A DNA stretch of 64,000 bases from Chloroflexota bacterium (GTDB lineage Bacteria > Chloroflexota > Anaerolineae > UBA2200): NCBI GenBank assembly GCA_014360755.1, contig JACIWX010000003.1:215678-279677 (forward strand), given 5' to 3'. The first letter of the stretch is position 1. Every line of letters begins with the position of its first letter. Below are positions 1 through 8,069 of this stretch, one piece after another. The notes below the pieces were generated by a model. That model searched no databases. It was not told where the DNA came from and was given only the letters and a program-made list of their open reading frames with translations. Position numbers and translations under genes: made by a program.

Positions 1-117
1 ACCGTCGAGCACGGTGGTATTCAGGCTGGCCAACGCTGGGTCGCCTAGCTTGTTTTTCCATTGTGCCAATTCGTCAGAGCGTGTGAGCTCATCATCGCCA
101 TGGAAAAGGTGAATCAC
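1..117 (-). CDS. holA: DNA polymerase III subunit delta (HolA), N-terminal fragment
   Basis: Thirty-nine codons run off the left edge of the window. The reading begins VIHLFHGDDELTRSDELAQW, which resembles the start of HolA delta subunits (a short beta strand followed by a G-D-D/E motif). Delta is the clamp-loader subunit that opens the beta sliding clamp. The start codon is GTG at 117-115, and it overlaps the TGA stop of the DUF6391 gene by four bases (GTGA), so the two are probably translationally coupled. The assignment rests on the N-terminus only; the AAA+ region lies outside the window. Confidence 0.6.
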   Translation of the reverse strand, partial: MIHLFHGDDELTRSDELAQWKNKLGDPALASLNTTVLDG

Positions 118-647
118 GGTTGCACCTGCACAGTCTTGATGCGATGCACAGTCAGTTTGCCTTGTTTCAGGCAGTGGATGTCCGCAATGCGCACTCCGCT
201 TACGTCAGGTGAAGTGGTGATGAGTTTTTGAAGCCTAGTTCCAAGGGGTTGAGCGAGTGCCAACGCTGTCGCCAAGCCAAGGGACACCTGCAGCAGTTTG
301 GCGAAGGGAGACCTTTTTCTGTTGCCCAGGGTGATGTAGGAAACCAGGCCGGCCAGCACAACCCCTGTAGCCACATTTGTCCCGCAGCGCGGGTGGATAG
401 CGAGCTGGCTTTCACCGGCATTCAGGCGCTGCAGCGCCTCAGAGACTGCTCTGGTTACTTCGCTGGTCTCCACCGAACCATACAGGGTAAATCCTTCCCA
501 ATCGCTTCGTCCTACTAAGCGCAGTGTAGGGCATCTCTCGGTCAGGACATTGATGGTGGCGTGTTCCAGCGCGTGATTGCGCCGAATGGCATCCATAGGT
601 GGATAGTCCAAAGGATTCACAGTTGGCTTCCTTTCTCGTTCTGTCAT
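114..647 (-). CDS. DUF6391 domain-containing protein
   Basis: About 177 aa. The segment RRNHALEHATINVL near the N-terminus is the hallmark of the DUF6391 family, followed by a Gly/Ala-rich hydrophobic stretch (around residues 95-135) that could form one or two membrane segments. The function is unknown. ATG at 647 is preferred: an upstream GTG at 677 extends the frame by ten codons but lies almost on the predicted transcription start. A good promoter (690-718) lies just upstream. The stop overlaps the holA start, suggesting a two-gene unit. Confidence 0.7.
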   Translation of the reverse strand: MTERERKPTVNPLDYPPMDAIRRNHALEHATINVLTERCPTLRLVGRSDWEGFTLYGSVETSEVTRAVSEALQRLNAGESQLAIHPRCGTNVATGVVLAGLVSYITLGNRKRSPFAKLLQVSLGLATALALAQPLGTRLQKLITTSPDVSGVRIADIHCLKQGKLTVHRIKTVQVQP

Positions 648-689
648 GTATTGAGCGATAAGCCAGATTCCCTGCACAGTGACGGATTC

Positions 690-718
690 ATTATAAACCT
701 AAAACACTTCCTGCTCAA
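690..718 (-). promoter_or_regulatory. Sigma70-type promoter for DUF6391-holA
   Basis: Read on the minus strand: TTGAGC (713-718), a 17-bp spacer, then a perfect TATAAT (690-695). The predicted transcription start is near 683, giving a leader of about 36 nt to the ATG at 647. Confidence 0.6.
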
Positions 719-740
719 AGAGCAAGGCGTGGAGGCTCTC

Positions 741-1049
741 TCATAGAAAGCGGCTGAGCACCCAGAATATGCCCAAGAAAAGGATGATCATGATCAGGGA
801 GATAAGACAAAACATCCCCACGCCTACGAGGAAATTGACAGCGGGCTTGTCGCTTTTCACGGTCAGGTAGCCCATGCGCGTGAAGTTGGAAAGGGAAGCA
901 ATGAAAATAGCCAGCACTGCGCCCCACAGCATGCCATCAGCAATGAGCGCAGTACCTGACATGCGGTTAATCAGTACCTGGGCAACGCCGCCGAGCACGG
1001 CACCTGCCACACCTGCTAGAAGCACCTTACTTCCCATAGGGTTGCGCAT
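741..1049 (-). CDS. Small integral membrane protein, unknown function
   Basis: 102 aa with three hydrophobic segments: residues about 7-27 (Gly/Ala-rich), 37-53, and a strongly hydrophobic C-terminal one (about 71-99). A polar stretch containing YLTVKSDKPAVN separates the second and third. No catalytic motif is visible and the family was not recognised. It lies 8 bp downstream of the PfkB kinase gene on the same strand, so the two are probably co-transcribed. Confidence 0.6.
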   Translation of the reverse strand: MRNPMGSKVLLAGVAGAVLGGVAQVLINRMSGTALIADGMLWGAVLAIFIASLSNFTRMGYLTVKSDKPAVNFLVGVGMFCLISLIMIILFLGIFWVLSRFL

Positions 1050-1057
1050 TTTCCCCC

Positions 1058-2140
1058 TTACCAGTTCTCGACCGCCCAGCAGAGTTCATCGACGCTGGGC
1101 ACCGCGTTGCCCAGTTTGCGCACGACCAAACCCGCGGCATAGTTCGCCAATCTAGCGGCGTCAGAAAAATGAGCTCCTGCCAACAGGGCTAGCGTGGCTA
1201 CAGCGATAACGGTGTCTCCCGCGCCTGTCACATCAAAAACCTCGCTGCGGTTTGCAGCCGGAAGGTGGCTGTATCCCTCGTTGCGCGTGATGAGCGACAG
1301 CCCCTCTGCACTACGGGTAATAATCACTGCCTCCACATCCAATTGGCGCAGCAATTTTTCGCCCGCCTGGTGATAGTCTTCTTCGCGTTGCAATGGATAC
1401 CCTAACGCAGTTTCTACTTCTTGTCGGTTGCCCTTGACCAGATGAAAGCCTGCGTATTTTTGAAAAGCCCCTTGGGCATCCACGGTACGCAGTTTGCCCT
1501 GAGCGCGCGCAATCTCGCGGACTGCCTGGATCACCGCCGGGCTGGCTACTCCCGTCTGGTAGTCCGAAACGAGGATCGCCTCTACTTGTGGCGAGAGTGC
1601 CTGGATTTGCGCAATGAGCGCATCTTCAACCTCTGGGCTCACGCTGCGGCGATCTACATGGTCTATACGTGCCACTTGCTGAGGAAAACGCAGGGAGCCC
1701 TCAGCCAAAATACGGGTCTTGGTGGTAGTTGGGCGAGAGCGATCCACCACGACGCCGGATGGGTCAATGCCTACCTGGCGTAATTCCGAGAGCAATTGCA
1801 TGCCAGCAGGGTCTTGTCCAATGATGCCAATCACCGCAGCCTGTCCGCCCAAGGCACATACGTTGTGCGCAGGGTTAGCTGCTCCTCCGGGCACGTAGAA
1901 GCGGCGTGTGAACTCTAGGACAGGGATCGGGGCTTCTCGCGAAAGGCGAGTAGCTTGGCCCAGCACGTATTCATCGAGGAACAGGTCACCAACTACCAAA
2001 ACACTATGGCTAGCCAGCCGGGGTATGAGATTCACGAGTCGCTGTCTGATCTCATCCACATTTTTACCCAAGCATATTGTATTAACGCTACTGTACATGA
2101 GGATGACTTGTTTGTCAAAAGCCCCCTTCTTTGGATACAT
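1058..2140 (-). CDS. PfkB-family carbohydrate kinase (RfaE1/HldE-like)
   Basis: A ribokinase/PfkB-fold sugar kinase of up to 360 aa. The glycine motif VPGGAAN near residue 85 binds substrate. The C-terminal signature DVTGAGDT holds the catalytic Asp and the anion hole. The segment VVGDLFLDEYVLG and the overall order most resemble the kinase half of heptose-7-phosphate kinases (RfaE1/HldE), but no adenylyltransferase half is present and no heptose operon surrounds it, so the substrate is open. The start is uncertain: a TATAAT-like hexamer on the minus strand (2155-2160) is only 15 bp before the ATG at 2140, so an internal start (ATG at 2098 or a later GTG) is possible. Confidence 0.75.
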   Translation of the reverse strand: MYPKKGAFDKQVILMYSSVNTICLGKNVDEIRQRLVNLIPRLASHSVLVVGDLFLDEYVLGQATRLSREAPIPVLEFTRRFYVPGGAANPAHNVCALGGQAAVIGIIGQDPAGMQLLSELRQVGIDPSGVVVDRSRPTTTKTRILAEGSLRFPQQVARIDHVDRRSVSPEVEDALIAQIQALSPQVEAILVSDYQTGVASPAVIQAVREIARAQGKLRTVDAQGAFQKYAGFHLVKGNRQEVETALGYPLQREEDYHQAGEKLLRQLDVEAVIITRSAEGLSLITRNEGYSHLPAANRSEVFDVTGAGDTVIAVATLALLAGAHFSDAARLANYAAGLVVRKLGNAVPSVDELCWAVENW

Positions 2141-2196
2141 CGCCAGATTGATGTATTATAGTATGGAAACAAGTCAAATACTGGGATCGTGCTTCC

Positions 2197-2661
2197 ATGA
2201 GTGAGATACGTTTTCTTGCCGACAGTATGTTGGGCACGCTAGCCAAGTGGCTGCGCATATTGGGCTACGACACGCTGTATTCCCCTGAACTCACCGATCT
2301 CGAGGCAGTGCGATTGGCGCGCTGTGAAGGACGCGTGTTGCTGACACGCGATACCGGCTTGCTCAGGCGCAAAGGCTTTCGCGCATTATTCATCCAAAGC
2401 GAGGTGCTGGAAGAGCAACTCGCACAAGTGCTCCGTGAGTTTGGATTGCGCTCTGACAATTCCTTTTCCCGTTGTCCGGTGTGCAACGCCGTGCTCGAGG
2501 ATGTCCCCAAATCCGAGGCTTGGGGTCAAGTGCCCCCTTTTGTTTTCCAAACCCAAGAGAGTTTCCGTTTGTGTCCCGAGTGCAATCGTTTCTATTGGCG
2601 CGGAACGCATTGGCAGAAGATGCGCGCACAGTTGGAAAAGTTAGGGAAAATGAAGGGTTGA
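2197..2661 (+). CDS. Mut7-C RNase domain protein
   Basis: 154 aa. The N-terminal half, beginning with a strand and FLADSMLGTLAKWLRILGYD, is typical of Mut7-C (formerly DUF82), a PIN-like nuclease fold; the acidic residues D in FLADSML and in TRDTGLL fit its active site. The C-terminal half carries a zinc-ribbon pair, CPVC near residue 92 and CPEC near 128. Family members are predicted RNases of unknown target. The length matches stand-alone bacterial members. Confidence 0.8.
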   Translation: MSEIRFLADSMLGTLAKWLRILGYDTLYSPELTDLEAVRLARCEGRVLLTRDTGLLRRKGFRALFIQSEVLEEQLAQVLREFGLRSDNSFSRCPVCNAVLEDVPKSEAWGQVPPFVFQTQESFRLCPECNRFYWRGTHWQKMRAQLEKLGKMKG

Positions 2662-2663
2662 CT

Positions 2664-2692
2664 TTGTATCCTAGTAAGTTGCTGAGTATAAT
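2664..2692 (+). promoter_or_regulatory. Likely promoter of rsfS
   Basis: TTGTAT (2664-2669), 17-bp spacer, TATAAT (2687-2692). It lies immediately after the Mut7-C stop and about 34 bp before the rsfS start. Confidence 0.5.
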
Positions 2693-2725
2693 GATTAGGC
2701 CGTAATCCAAGGTGGGGAGCAACAT

Positions 2726-3094
2726 TTGAGCAAAGAGAGGAGGAACGGTCTGGATTCAGAAAAACTAGGCAGAGCGATAGTGGATTTTGCAGTGGGCAAA
2801 CTGGGTGAAGATGTCCTTCTGCTGGACATCCGACCGGTAGCCACGTTTGCTGATTACTTTGTCATCTGCAGTGGCGCCAGCGAGCGTCAGATTCAGGCAA
2901 TCTATGAGGATATCCTAGCAAAGCTGGGTGAAATGGGGATCCAACCATTGGGTTCGGAGGGCACAGCCGCGTCTGGCTGGCTTCTCATGGATTATGGTTC
3001 AGTCATCGTGCATATTTTCTTACCCGTGACGAGGCGTTACTATAACTTGGAGCAGTTATGGAAAGACGCCAAGCCAGTGGTTAGAATCTTATAA
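2726..3094 (+). CDS. rsfS: Ribosome silencing factor RsfS (Iojap/DUF143)
   Basis: 122 aa, the usual length. RsfS binds ribosomal protein L14 and blocks subunit joining when nutrients are scarce. The diagnostic core VATFADYFVICSGASERQIQ is present, with GWLLMDYGSVIVHIF further on. Translation starts at a TTG (2726-2728), supported by a strong GGTGGGGAG ribosome-binding site at 2711-2719. It faces ndk convergently across a shared stem-loop. Confidence 0.93.
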   Translation: MSKERRNGLDSEKLGRAIVDFAVGKLGEDVLLLDIRPVATFADYFVICSGASERQIQAIYEDILAKLGEMGIQPLGSEGTAASGWLLMDYGSVIVHIFLPVTRRYYNLEQLWKDAKPVVRIL

Positions 3095-3103
3095 TGGCAG
3101 CAA

Positions 3104-3144
3104 AAAGCGCAAGAGGGCAATTAGGGATATGCCCCTTGCGCTTT
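3104..3144 (-). terminator. Intrinsic terminator of ndk, probably bidirectional
   Basis: The arms are AAAGCGCAAGAGGGCA (3104-3119) and TGCCCCTTGCGCTTT (3130-3144), with one bulge and a 10-nt loop. On the minus strand the hairpin is followed by a run of T, and it starts 3 bp after the ndk stop. It also sits 10 bp after the rsfS stop. Confidence 0.75.
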
Positions 3145-3147
3145 CCG

Positions 3148-3597
3148 TTACTCAAATATCCAGCGATCCGTGTCCCGACTCCAGGACAAGATTTCATCGT
3201 CCCGGAAAAACAGGCTCAACTCAAAAGCGGCTGTTTCTGGACCGTCGGAGCCATGCACAAGGTTGCGGCCGATTTCCACTGCAAAATCAGCGCGAATGGT
3301 GCCAGGCGTGGCATTGGCGGGGTTTGTTGCGCCCATTGTATTCCGTACCAATTCGATGGCTCGGTTGCCTTCCACAGCCATGACTACAACGGGGCTGGAG
3401 GTAATGTATTGGACCAGTCCCTCGTAAAAAGGCTTGCCCTTGTGTACAGCATAATGCTTTTCTGCTAGCTCTTTGCTCATCTGGATCATCTTCATCCCCA
3501 CGATTTTCAAACCACGCTGCTCTAAACGTGTGATGATCTCGCCAATCAGTCCACGCTGTACTCCATCGGGTTTAATGATAACCAGAGTTCTCTCCAT
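3148..3597 (-). CDS. ndk: Nucleoside diphosphate kinase
   Basis: 149 aa, typical for the family. It transfers the gamma-phosphate from ATP to NDPs through a phosphohistidine. The N-terminus ERTLVIIKPDGVQRGLIG is diagnostic. The catalytic His is in NLVHGSDGPETA near residue 115. The segment RNTMGATNPANATPGTIR is the conserved nucleotide-binding stretch. A terminator follows directly. Confidence 0.97.
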   Translation of the reverse strand: MERTLVIIKPDGVQRGLIGEIITRLEQRGLKIVGMKMIQMSKELAEKHYAVHKGKPFYEGLVQYITSSPVVVMAVEGNRAIELVRNTMGATNPANATPGTIRADFAVEIGRNLVHGSDGPETAAFELSLFFRDDEILSWSRDTDRWIFE

Positions 3598-3637
3598 TTC
3601 TTTGATGTCTCCTCAGTGAATAGTATGCCCAGCGTAG

Positions 3638-5128
3638 TTAGACGGTTTTCTCCTCTAGTCTGCGCAAGATCCAGCGATAACGGTCCAGTCCTTTCTGCAA
3701 CTGCCCCGCTTTGACATAGAGATCTGCTAATAGTTCATGGGCTTCCAGGTTATCCGGCCTGGAGGCAACAATGGTTTCCACATCGCGTATGATCTCGGGC
3801 AAAAGCCTAGATTTGCCATGGAGCAGCAAGGTGTACTGTTCCAGCGCCAGTTTCATCTGGCCTTGTTCAAGATAAGCGCGGGCTAATGCCAGGCGGGTTT
3901 CATCATCTCGGGGTCTCTGCTCCAGTTGGAGCTTGTAGCGTTCGATGATCGCCGATGCACTGGGCGTCATCGCCGCTGCGGATGCCAGCACTGTTTCCTC
4001 CAGGGTCTCCTCTGGGGCTAACGTGCCTACCGGCGGAGCTGGTTCAGGACTGACGGGTAGTACTTCTGCTTGTGCTGCTTCAGCAGCCTCAGCTGGAGGG
4101 GCGGCCACAGGGGCTTCTTCTACAGGAGGCACTCCAGGCTCGATTGTCCCCACTTCTGCTTCCACTTCCTTTGCCACAGCCTCTTCTGCAAACGGTTCTT
4201 CTGTTGCCGTCATCACAGGTTCGAGTCCAGCGGGCACTGTTTCGACCAGGGCTTCCTCTGGGATAGTTGCTGCCTCCACACCCTCCTCAGTAACGCTAAG
4301 CGATGCTGGAGTTTCGGGCATAGCAGCCGTAGATGCCTCGGCCTCTGCTTTCTTCTCCAACCGGGGTATCCGAATCGTCTGCGAGGGCAGAGGAGATTGT
4401 TCGCCAAAAAGTGCCTGAGCGAGTTTGTTCTCCGGGTCCAGGTAGCGTGCATTCGCGAGGACAGCCCAAGCTTCCTCCTGGCGGCCTTTTTCGAGCAATA
4501 CCTTGCCCAAGATCAGAATAGCCTTGAGGCAGTCAGGGCAAATCTGTAAAATCTCGCGGGCGGTTGCAGCAGCCTCTTCACGGCGTCCATCGCGCCAGAG
4601 AGTTTCGGCGAAGGAGAGCTTCAAGTCCAGGCGATCACGGCCTATGTCGCTTTCGAGCAGGTCGTGAAAATCCCGAATGGCTTGGCGGTACTGTCCTCCT
4701 TTGGCGTACACACGCGCAAAGGCTGCCTTGTTGTATTTGATTCGTTCTGGCTCTTTGCCATCCCGCTTGGTGTATAATCTGCGCAGGGCGCTGCGCACCT
4801 CTTCATTGTTCGGCGCCAGTTCGAAAGCCCGCTCCATATACCATATCGCTTTTGGTATTTGGCCCTTCTCTTCGTATGCGACACCGAGGCCGGCATAGGC
4901 AACGAAATTCTCCGGGTCGGCGTGGTCGAGAAGACGCTTGAAGATGTCGAGTGCCTCTTCGAGTTCGCCCTTATCCAGACAAGCCTCACCCAAAATCTGA
5001 TAAGCCCTAATATGCTTGGGATACCGTTTCAAGATGTGTCGGCAAATGGCAATAGCATCATCATAAGCGTGTGCGTTGATCAAGTCGCGGGCTTCATCGC
5101 AATACTCTTGTAAAGTAACTCTAGCCAC
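3638..5128 (-). CDS. TPR-repeat protein with an Ala/Glu/Pro-rich central linker
   Basis: 496 aa. The N-terminal part (about residues 15-245) holds several tetratricopeptide repeats, for example RAYQILGEACLDKGELEEAL and AYAGLGVAYEEKGQIPKAI. A low-complexity acidic stretch (about 260-385), rich in Ala, Glu, Pro and Val, follows; then a second TPR block runs to the C-terminus. No signal peptide or enzymatic motif is seen, so it is probably a cytoplasmic scaffold. It is the first gene on this strand after a 500-bp gap holding a palindrome and a MITE copy. Confidence 0.8.
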   Translation of the reverse strand: MARVTLQEYCDEARDLINAHAYDDAIAICRHILKRYPKHIRAYQILGEACLDKGELEEALDIFKRLLDHADPENFVAYAGLGVAYEEKGQIPKAIWYMERAFELAPNNEEVRSALRRLYTKRDGKEPERIKYNKAAFARVYAKGGQYRQAIRDFHDLLESDIGRDRLDLKLSFAETLWRDGRREEAAATAREILQICPDCLKAILILGKVLLEKGRQEEAWAVLANARYLDPENKLAQALFGEQSPLPSQTIRIPRLEKKAEAEASTAAMPETPASLSVTEEGVEAATIPEEALVETVPAGLEPVMTATEEPFAEEAVAKEVEAEVGTIEPGVPPVEEAPVAAPPAEAAEAAQAEVLPVSPEPAPPVGTLAPEETLEETVLASAAAMTPSASAIIERYKLQLEQRPRDDETRLALARAYLEQGQMKLALEQYTLLLHGKSRLLPEIIRDVETIVASRPDNLEAHELLADLYVKAGQLQKGLDRYRWILRRLEEKTV

Positions 5129-5315
5129 AGCTCCTCCTTTCGGTTCGCGACTATATCCCCACGAGACAAGTACACCCTATTATGCCCCCATTTGCGCGGA
5201 ATGTCAATGCGGGATGTAGTTCCGTTTCGGGTCAAAGTTCCCTAATTGAGTATGGTAAATTGGCAAAGGCCACTGAGCGATAGAGCGCACCTTTATTCCC
5301 CTTCATTCATTTTGA

Positions 5316-5338
5316 GCCAGGGATTTCCAATCCCTGGC
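5316..5338. repeat. Perfect 10-bp palindrome with 3-nt loop
   Basis: GCCAGGGATT (5316-5325), TCC, then AATCCCTGGC (5329-5338). No T-run follows on either strand, so it looks like a REP-type palindrome rather than a terminator. It lies in the 510-bp gap between the TPR gene and the hydrolase gene; the rest of that gap holds MITE copy A and otherwise nothing recognised. Confidence 0.55.
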
Positions 5339-5404
5339 GAGCTGGCAAGCAAAGTTGAACTGCACTCGTCAGTGAAAGGTGTTGCAGCCTTGCTAAGCAA
5401 ATAG

Positions 5405-5582
5405 GAAGGGATTGAAAAAGCCCTCCCAATGTCATGCTGAACCTTCGCGCTGAGCAAAGCGAAGGGGAAGTGAAGCATCTCGCAGTACTTGGGGAAATAC
5501 GACTAAAGTTACGCGAGACCCCTTCGTTGCACTCAGGGCAGGCTCTTCGCTTCGCTCAGGGTGACAAGATTTTCAACACTCT
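5405..5582 (+). repeat. MITE-like element, copy A (degenerate left end)
   Basis: About 178 bp, sharing long stretches with copies B and D, such as ACCCCTTCGTTGCACTCAGG and the right end TTTTCAACACTCT. The left inverted end is degenerate (about 10 of 14 positions). The flanks CAAATAG (left) and CAAATCA (right) could be a decayed target duplication. It lies upstream of the alpha/beta hydrolase gene. Confidence 0.7.
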
Positions 5583-5611
5583 CAAATCAAATAAAGTAAA
5601 CGGAGAAGTAC

Positions 5612-5640
5612 TTTAGGGTACAGCACAATCAAGGTATAAT
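5612..5640 (+). promoter_or_regulatory. Possible promoter of the alpha/beta hydrolase gene
   Basis: A perfect TATAAT (5635-5640) with a weak TTTAGG 17 bp upstream. The TATAAT overlaps the first in-frame ATG (5639), which argues that translation starts further downstream. Confidence 0.4.
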
Positions 5641-5674
5641 GATAGAGGTATTGAAATCACTTTATCGGGATGCG

Positions 5675-6649
5675 ATGCCTATGAAGCGCTTTCAACGTGT
5701 TATCCTGCTAGTACTCGTTGCCCTCGCATTTGTGCTATGCGTTGTGCCTTTTCTCGTCCCAGTGTCTCCGCTGAGGAATACGGTTCCTCCTAGGCAGTTG
5801 GCTGACCCAGATAGCCGGTTCGTATCTGTCAATGGCTTGGAGGTGCATTACGAATCTTTCGGACAGGGAGAACCGGTGCTGGTGCTGTTACACGGGCTGG
5901 GAGCCAGCACCTGGTCTTGGCGAGAAGTCATGCTGCCCCTGTCCCAATTTGGCACAGTCATTGCCTTCGACCGGCCGGCTTTTGGATTGACCGCACGTCC
6001 TCTCGCTAGCGAATGGGAGGGTGAAAACCCGTACACAGCAGAAGCGCAAGCCAGGCTGACGGTGGGCTTATTGGACGCATTAGGCATCCCAAAGGCAATC
6101 CTTGTGGGTCATTCGGCAGGGGGTTCCATTGCAACATTGACTGCGCTGCGTTTTCCTGAGCGGGTGCAGGCATTGGTCTTGGTCAGCCCAGCGATATATG
6201 AGGGAGGTGGGGCACCTGCGTGGGTTCGCCCCTTACTGCGTGTGCCCCAAGTACAGCGCCTTGGCCCTCTACTGGTGCGTCTGCTCATTTCCCGTCTTGA
6301 GGGCGCCTTGCCATCAGCGTGGCATGACCCAGGCAAGATTCGCCCCGAGGTGATCGCTGGCTACAAAAAGCCACTACAGGCTGAAAACTGGGACCGTGCA
6401 TTCTGGGAATTCCTCATGGCTAGCCGCCCTCTGGAATTGGACAAGCACTTGGATGAGATTGTGCAGCCGGCATTGGTCATCACCGGCGACGATGACCGCT
6501 GGGTGCCCTCTACACAGAGTGTGCGTCTTGCGGAGGAATTGCCCAACGCTGAACTGGTAGTCATTCCCAATTGTGGCCATCTGGTTCAAGAGGAATGTCC
6601 AGAGGCATTCCTGCAGGCAGTAACGTCTTTTTTGAGTAGACTGCGCTGA
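5675..6649 (+). CDS. Alpha/beta hydrolase with N-terminal membrane anchor
   Basis: About 324 aa from ATG 5675. One hydrophobic segment near the N-terminus (RVILLVLVALAFVLCVVPFL) suggests a membrane-anchored or exported enzyme. The fold motifs are in order: LLHGLGAS (oxyanion HG), the nucleophile elbow LVGHSAGGS, the acid in ITGDDDRWVP, and the catalytic His in NCGHLVQEE. The family includes esterases, lipases and C-C hydrolases; the substrate cannot be told. ATG 5639 lies inside the predicted -10 box, so ATG 5675 or 5681 is preferred. Confidence 0.8.
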   Translation: MPMKRFQRVILLVLVALAFVLCVVPFLVPVSPLRNTVPPRQLADPDSRFVSVNGLEVHYESFGQGEPVLVLLHGLGASTWSWREVMLPLSQFGTVIAFDRPAFGLTARPLASEWEGENPYTAEAQARLTVGLLDALGIPKAILVGHSAGGSIATLTALRFPERVQALVLVSPAIYEGGGAPAWVRPLLRVPQVQRLGPLLVRLLISRLEGALPSAWHDPGKIRPEVIAGYKKPLQAENWDRAFWEFLMASRPLELDKHLDEIVQPALVITGDDDRWVPSTQSVRLAEELPNAELVVIPNCGHLVQEECPEAFLQAVTSFLSRLR

Positions 6650-6686
6650 TCATTGCTCAGAGGCAGACTGCTTCGAGGGTATTGTG

Positions 6687-7748
6687 ATGGAAGCACAACC
6701 CGGATTAGTCGTCCTTTTTAGTTCGGGGGAGACTTCAGCCAGTGGACGTCGCGTTTATGATTGGCTGTTTCGTCGTCTGTCGCCACCTATTCGCGTTGCC
6801 GTGTTGGAAACCCCGGCTGGCTTTCAACCCAACTCAGCGCTGGTAGCCCAGAAGGTCGCGGATTTTCTGCGCCACCACCTGCAAAACTACCGACCCCAAG
6901 TTACGGTTATCCCAGCGCGCAAACGAGGGACCCCGTTGAGCCCGGATGACCCTGAGATTGTGTCTCCTTTGTTACAGAGCAATGTGATTTTCCTGGGTCC
7001 GGGCAGCCCTACCTATGCGGTCCGCCAATTGCAGAACAGTTTAGCCTGGCATACATTGATAGCCCGCCACCGACTTGGAGCTGCGATCATTTTCGCCAGT
7101 GCTGCGACCATCGCGGCTGGTATCCAAGCCTTGCCAGTTTATGAAATCTATAAAGCAGGAGCAGATTTATACTGGCATCCTGGGCTGGATTTTTTCGGGC
7201 CCTTTGGGCTCTCGCTGGTTCTTGTTTCCCATTGGGACAATAAAGAAGGTGGGTCAGAGCTGGATACCAGCCGGGCTTTTATTGGTCAAAATCGTTTTGA
7301 GCAACTTCGAGCGTTGCTTCCCGCTGGGGTGAAGATAGTAGGCATTGATGAACATACCGCACTCATCCTCGATATGAACGCTCAGACTTGTCTCGTGAAA
7401 GGGCGTGGAGGGGTAACCGTGTGCGAGGGCCAGCACGAGCACCGTTTTCGCAATGGGCAATCCTTTGATCTCCGCGTACTTGGTGCTTTCCAGATGCCCG
7501 AACCAGAGGAAGGCATCCCTGCAGAAGTATGGGAGTGGGTGCAGCGCGCTCTACAAGTCGGGCAAAGGGCTGAGGGCAGACAGCCATCGCCAGAAGTCTT
7601 GGTTTTGGTGCAGGAGCGGGAAGTGGCACGGAGTCGCCGTGACTGGGCTACGGCTGATGCCTTGCGAGAGCGCATCGCTGCCATGGGGTGGGAAGTGCGA
7701 GACACACCCAAGGGCCCGGAGTTGGTACCCATTGGCAGACTTGATTAA
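6687..7748 (+). CDS. S51-like (cyanophycinase/peptidase E fold) protein with cysteinyl-tRNA-synthetase-like tail
   Basis: About 353 aa. Residues 5-230 resemble the class I glutamine-amidotransferase-like fold of peptidase S51/cyanophycinase: GxGSP in VIFLGPGSPTY, and a nucleophile elbow in AIIFASAATIAAG with Ser near 138. The C-terminal 50 residues, containing REVARSRRDWATADALRERI, then WEVRDTPKGP, match the C-terminal end of cysteinyl-tRNA synthetase. No synthetase catalytic core is present. Reaction unknown. The gene starts at ATG 6687, or at the adjacent GTG 6684. Its stop lies inside the first copy of a 38-bp direct repeat. Confidence 0.65.
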   Translation: MEAQPGLVVLFSSGETSASGRRVYDWLFRRLSPPIRVAVLETPAGFQPNSALVAQKVADFLRHHLQNYRPQVTVIPARKRGTPLSPDDPEIVSPLLQSNVIFLGPGSPTYAVRQLQNSLAWHTLIARHRLGAAIIFASAATIAAGIQALPVYEIYKAGADLYWHPGLDFFGPFGLSLVLVSHWDNKEGGSELDTSRAFIGQNRFEQLRALLPAGVKIVGIDEHTALILDMNAQTCLVKGRGGVTVCEGQHEHRFRNGQSFDLRVLGAFQMPEPEEGIPAEVWEWVQRALQVGQRAEGRQPSPEVLVLVQEREVARSRRDWATADALRERIAAMGWEVRDTPKGPELVPIGRLD

Positions 7749-7836
7749 CGGGGCATTGCAAGTTTAAACAGGAGGAGCCAATCGAGTGGCTGACTATCGT
7801 ACCCATTGGCAGACTTGATTAACGGGGCATTGCAAG
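7725..7836 (+). repeat. 38-bp direct repeat (7725-7762 and 7799-7836)
   Basis: The last codons of the S51-like gene, its TAA stop and 13 bp beyond (7725-7762) are repeated exactly at 7799-7836, 74 bp downstream. The intervening segment contains a GGAGGAG Shine-Dalgarno-like motif but no lasting ORF. It looks like a recent local duplication. Confidence 0.85.
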
Positions 7837-7866
7837 GGCAGACCCGTCCTTTCTGATGCCAGGCTC

Positions 7867-8018
7867 AGAGTGTTGAAAAAGCCCTTCCAATGTCATGCTG
7901 AACGGAGTGAAGCATCTCGCAGTACTTGGGAAAATAGGTTAAAGTTACGTGAGACCCCTTCGTTGCACTCAGGGCAGGCTCTTCGCTTCGCTCAGGGTGA
8001 CAAGATTTTCAACACTCT
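7867..8018 (+). repeat. MITE-like element, copy B, with perfect ends and 7-bp target duplication
   Basis: 152 bp bounded by perfect 13-bp inverted repeats AGAGTGTTGAAAA (7867-7879) and TTTTCAACACTCT (8006-8018). Both sides are flanked by CAGGCTC (7860-7866 and 8019-8025), as expected of a 7-bp target duplication. No coding capacity. It sits directly upstream of the GntR promoter. Confidence 0.85.
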
Positions 8019-8031
8019 CAGGCTCTTGGAT

Positions 8032-8060
8032 TTGACAAAAACCAGAAGTGATGCTATATT
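8032..8060 (+). promoter_or_regulatory. Strong sigma70-type promoter of the gntR-PTS operon
   Basis: TTGACA (8032-8037), 17-bp spacer, TATATT (8055-8060). It lies 13 bp past the MITE copy B and just before the GntR operator. Confidence 0.8.
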
Positions 8061-8069
8061 CCCCTCAAC

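Noticed and set aside
3945-4418. Long Ser/Ala-rich open frame opposite the TPR gene
   Set aside because: A shadow of the low-complexity linker on the other strand; the TPR frame has real motifs and this one has none.
5398-5589. Exact target duplication around MITE copy A
   Set aside because: Only about 5 of 7 bases match (CAAATAG and CAAATCA), so it is at best a decayed duplication.
7748-7800. GGAGGAG and GTG after the S51-like gene as a small coding gene
   Set aside because: The reading stays open only a few codons and the segment is part of the 74-bp duplication.
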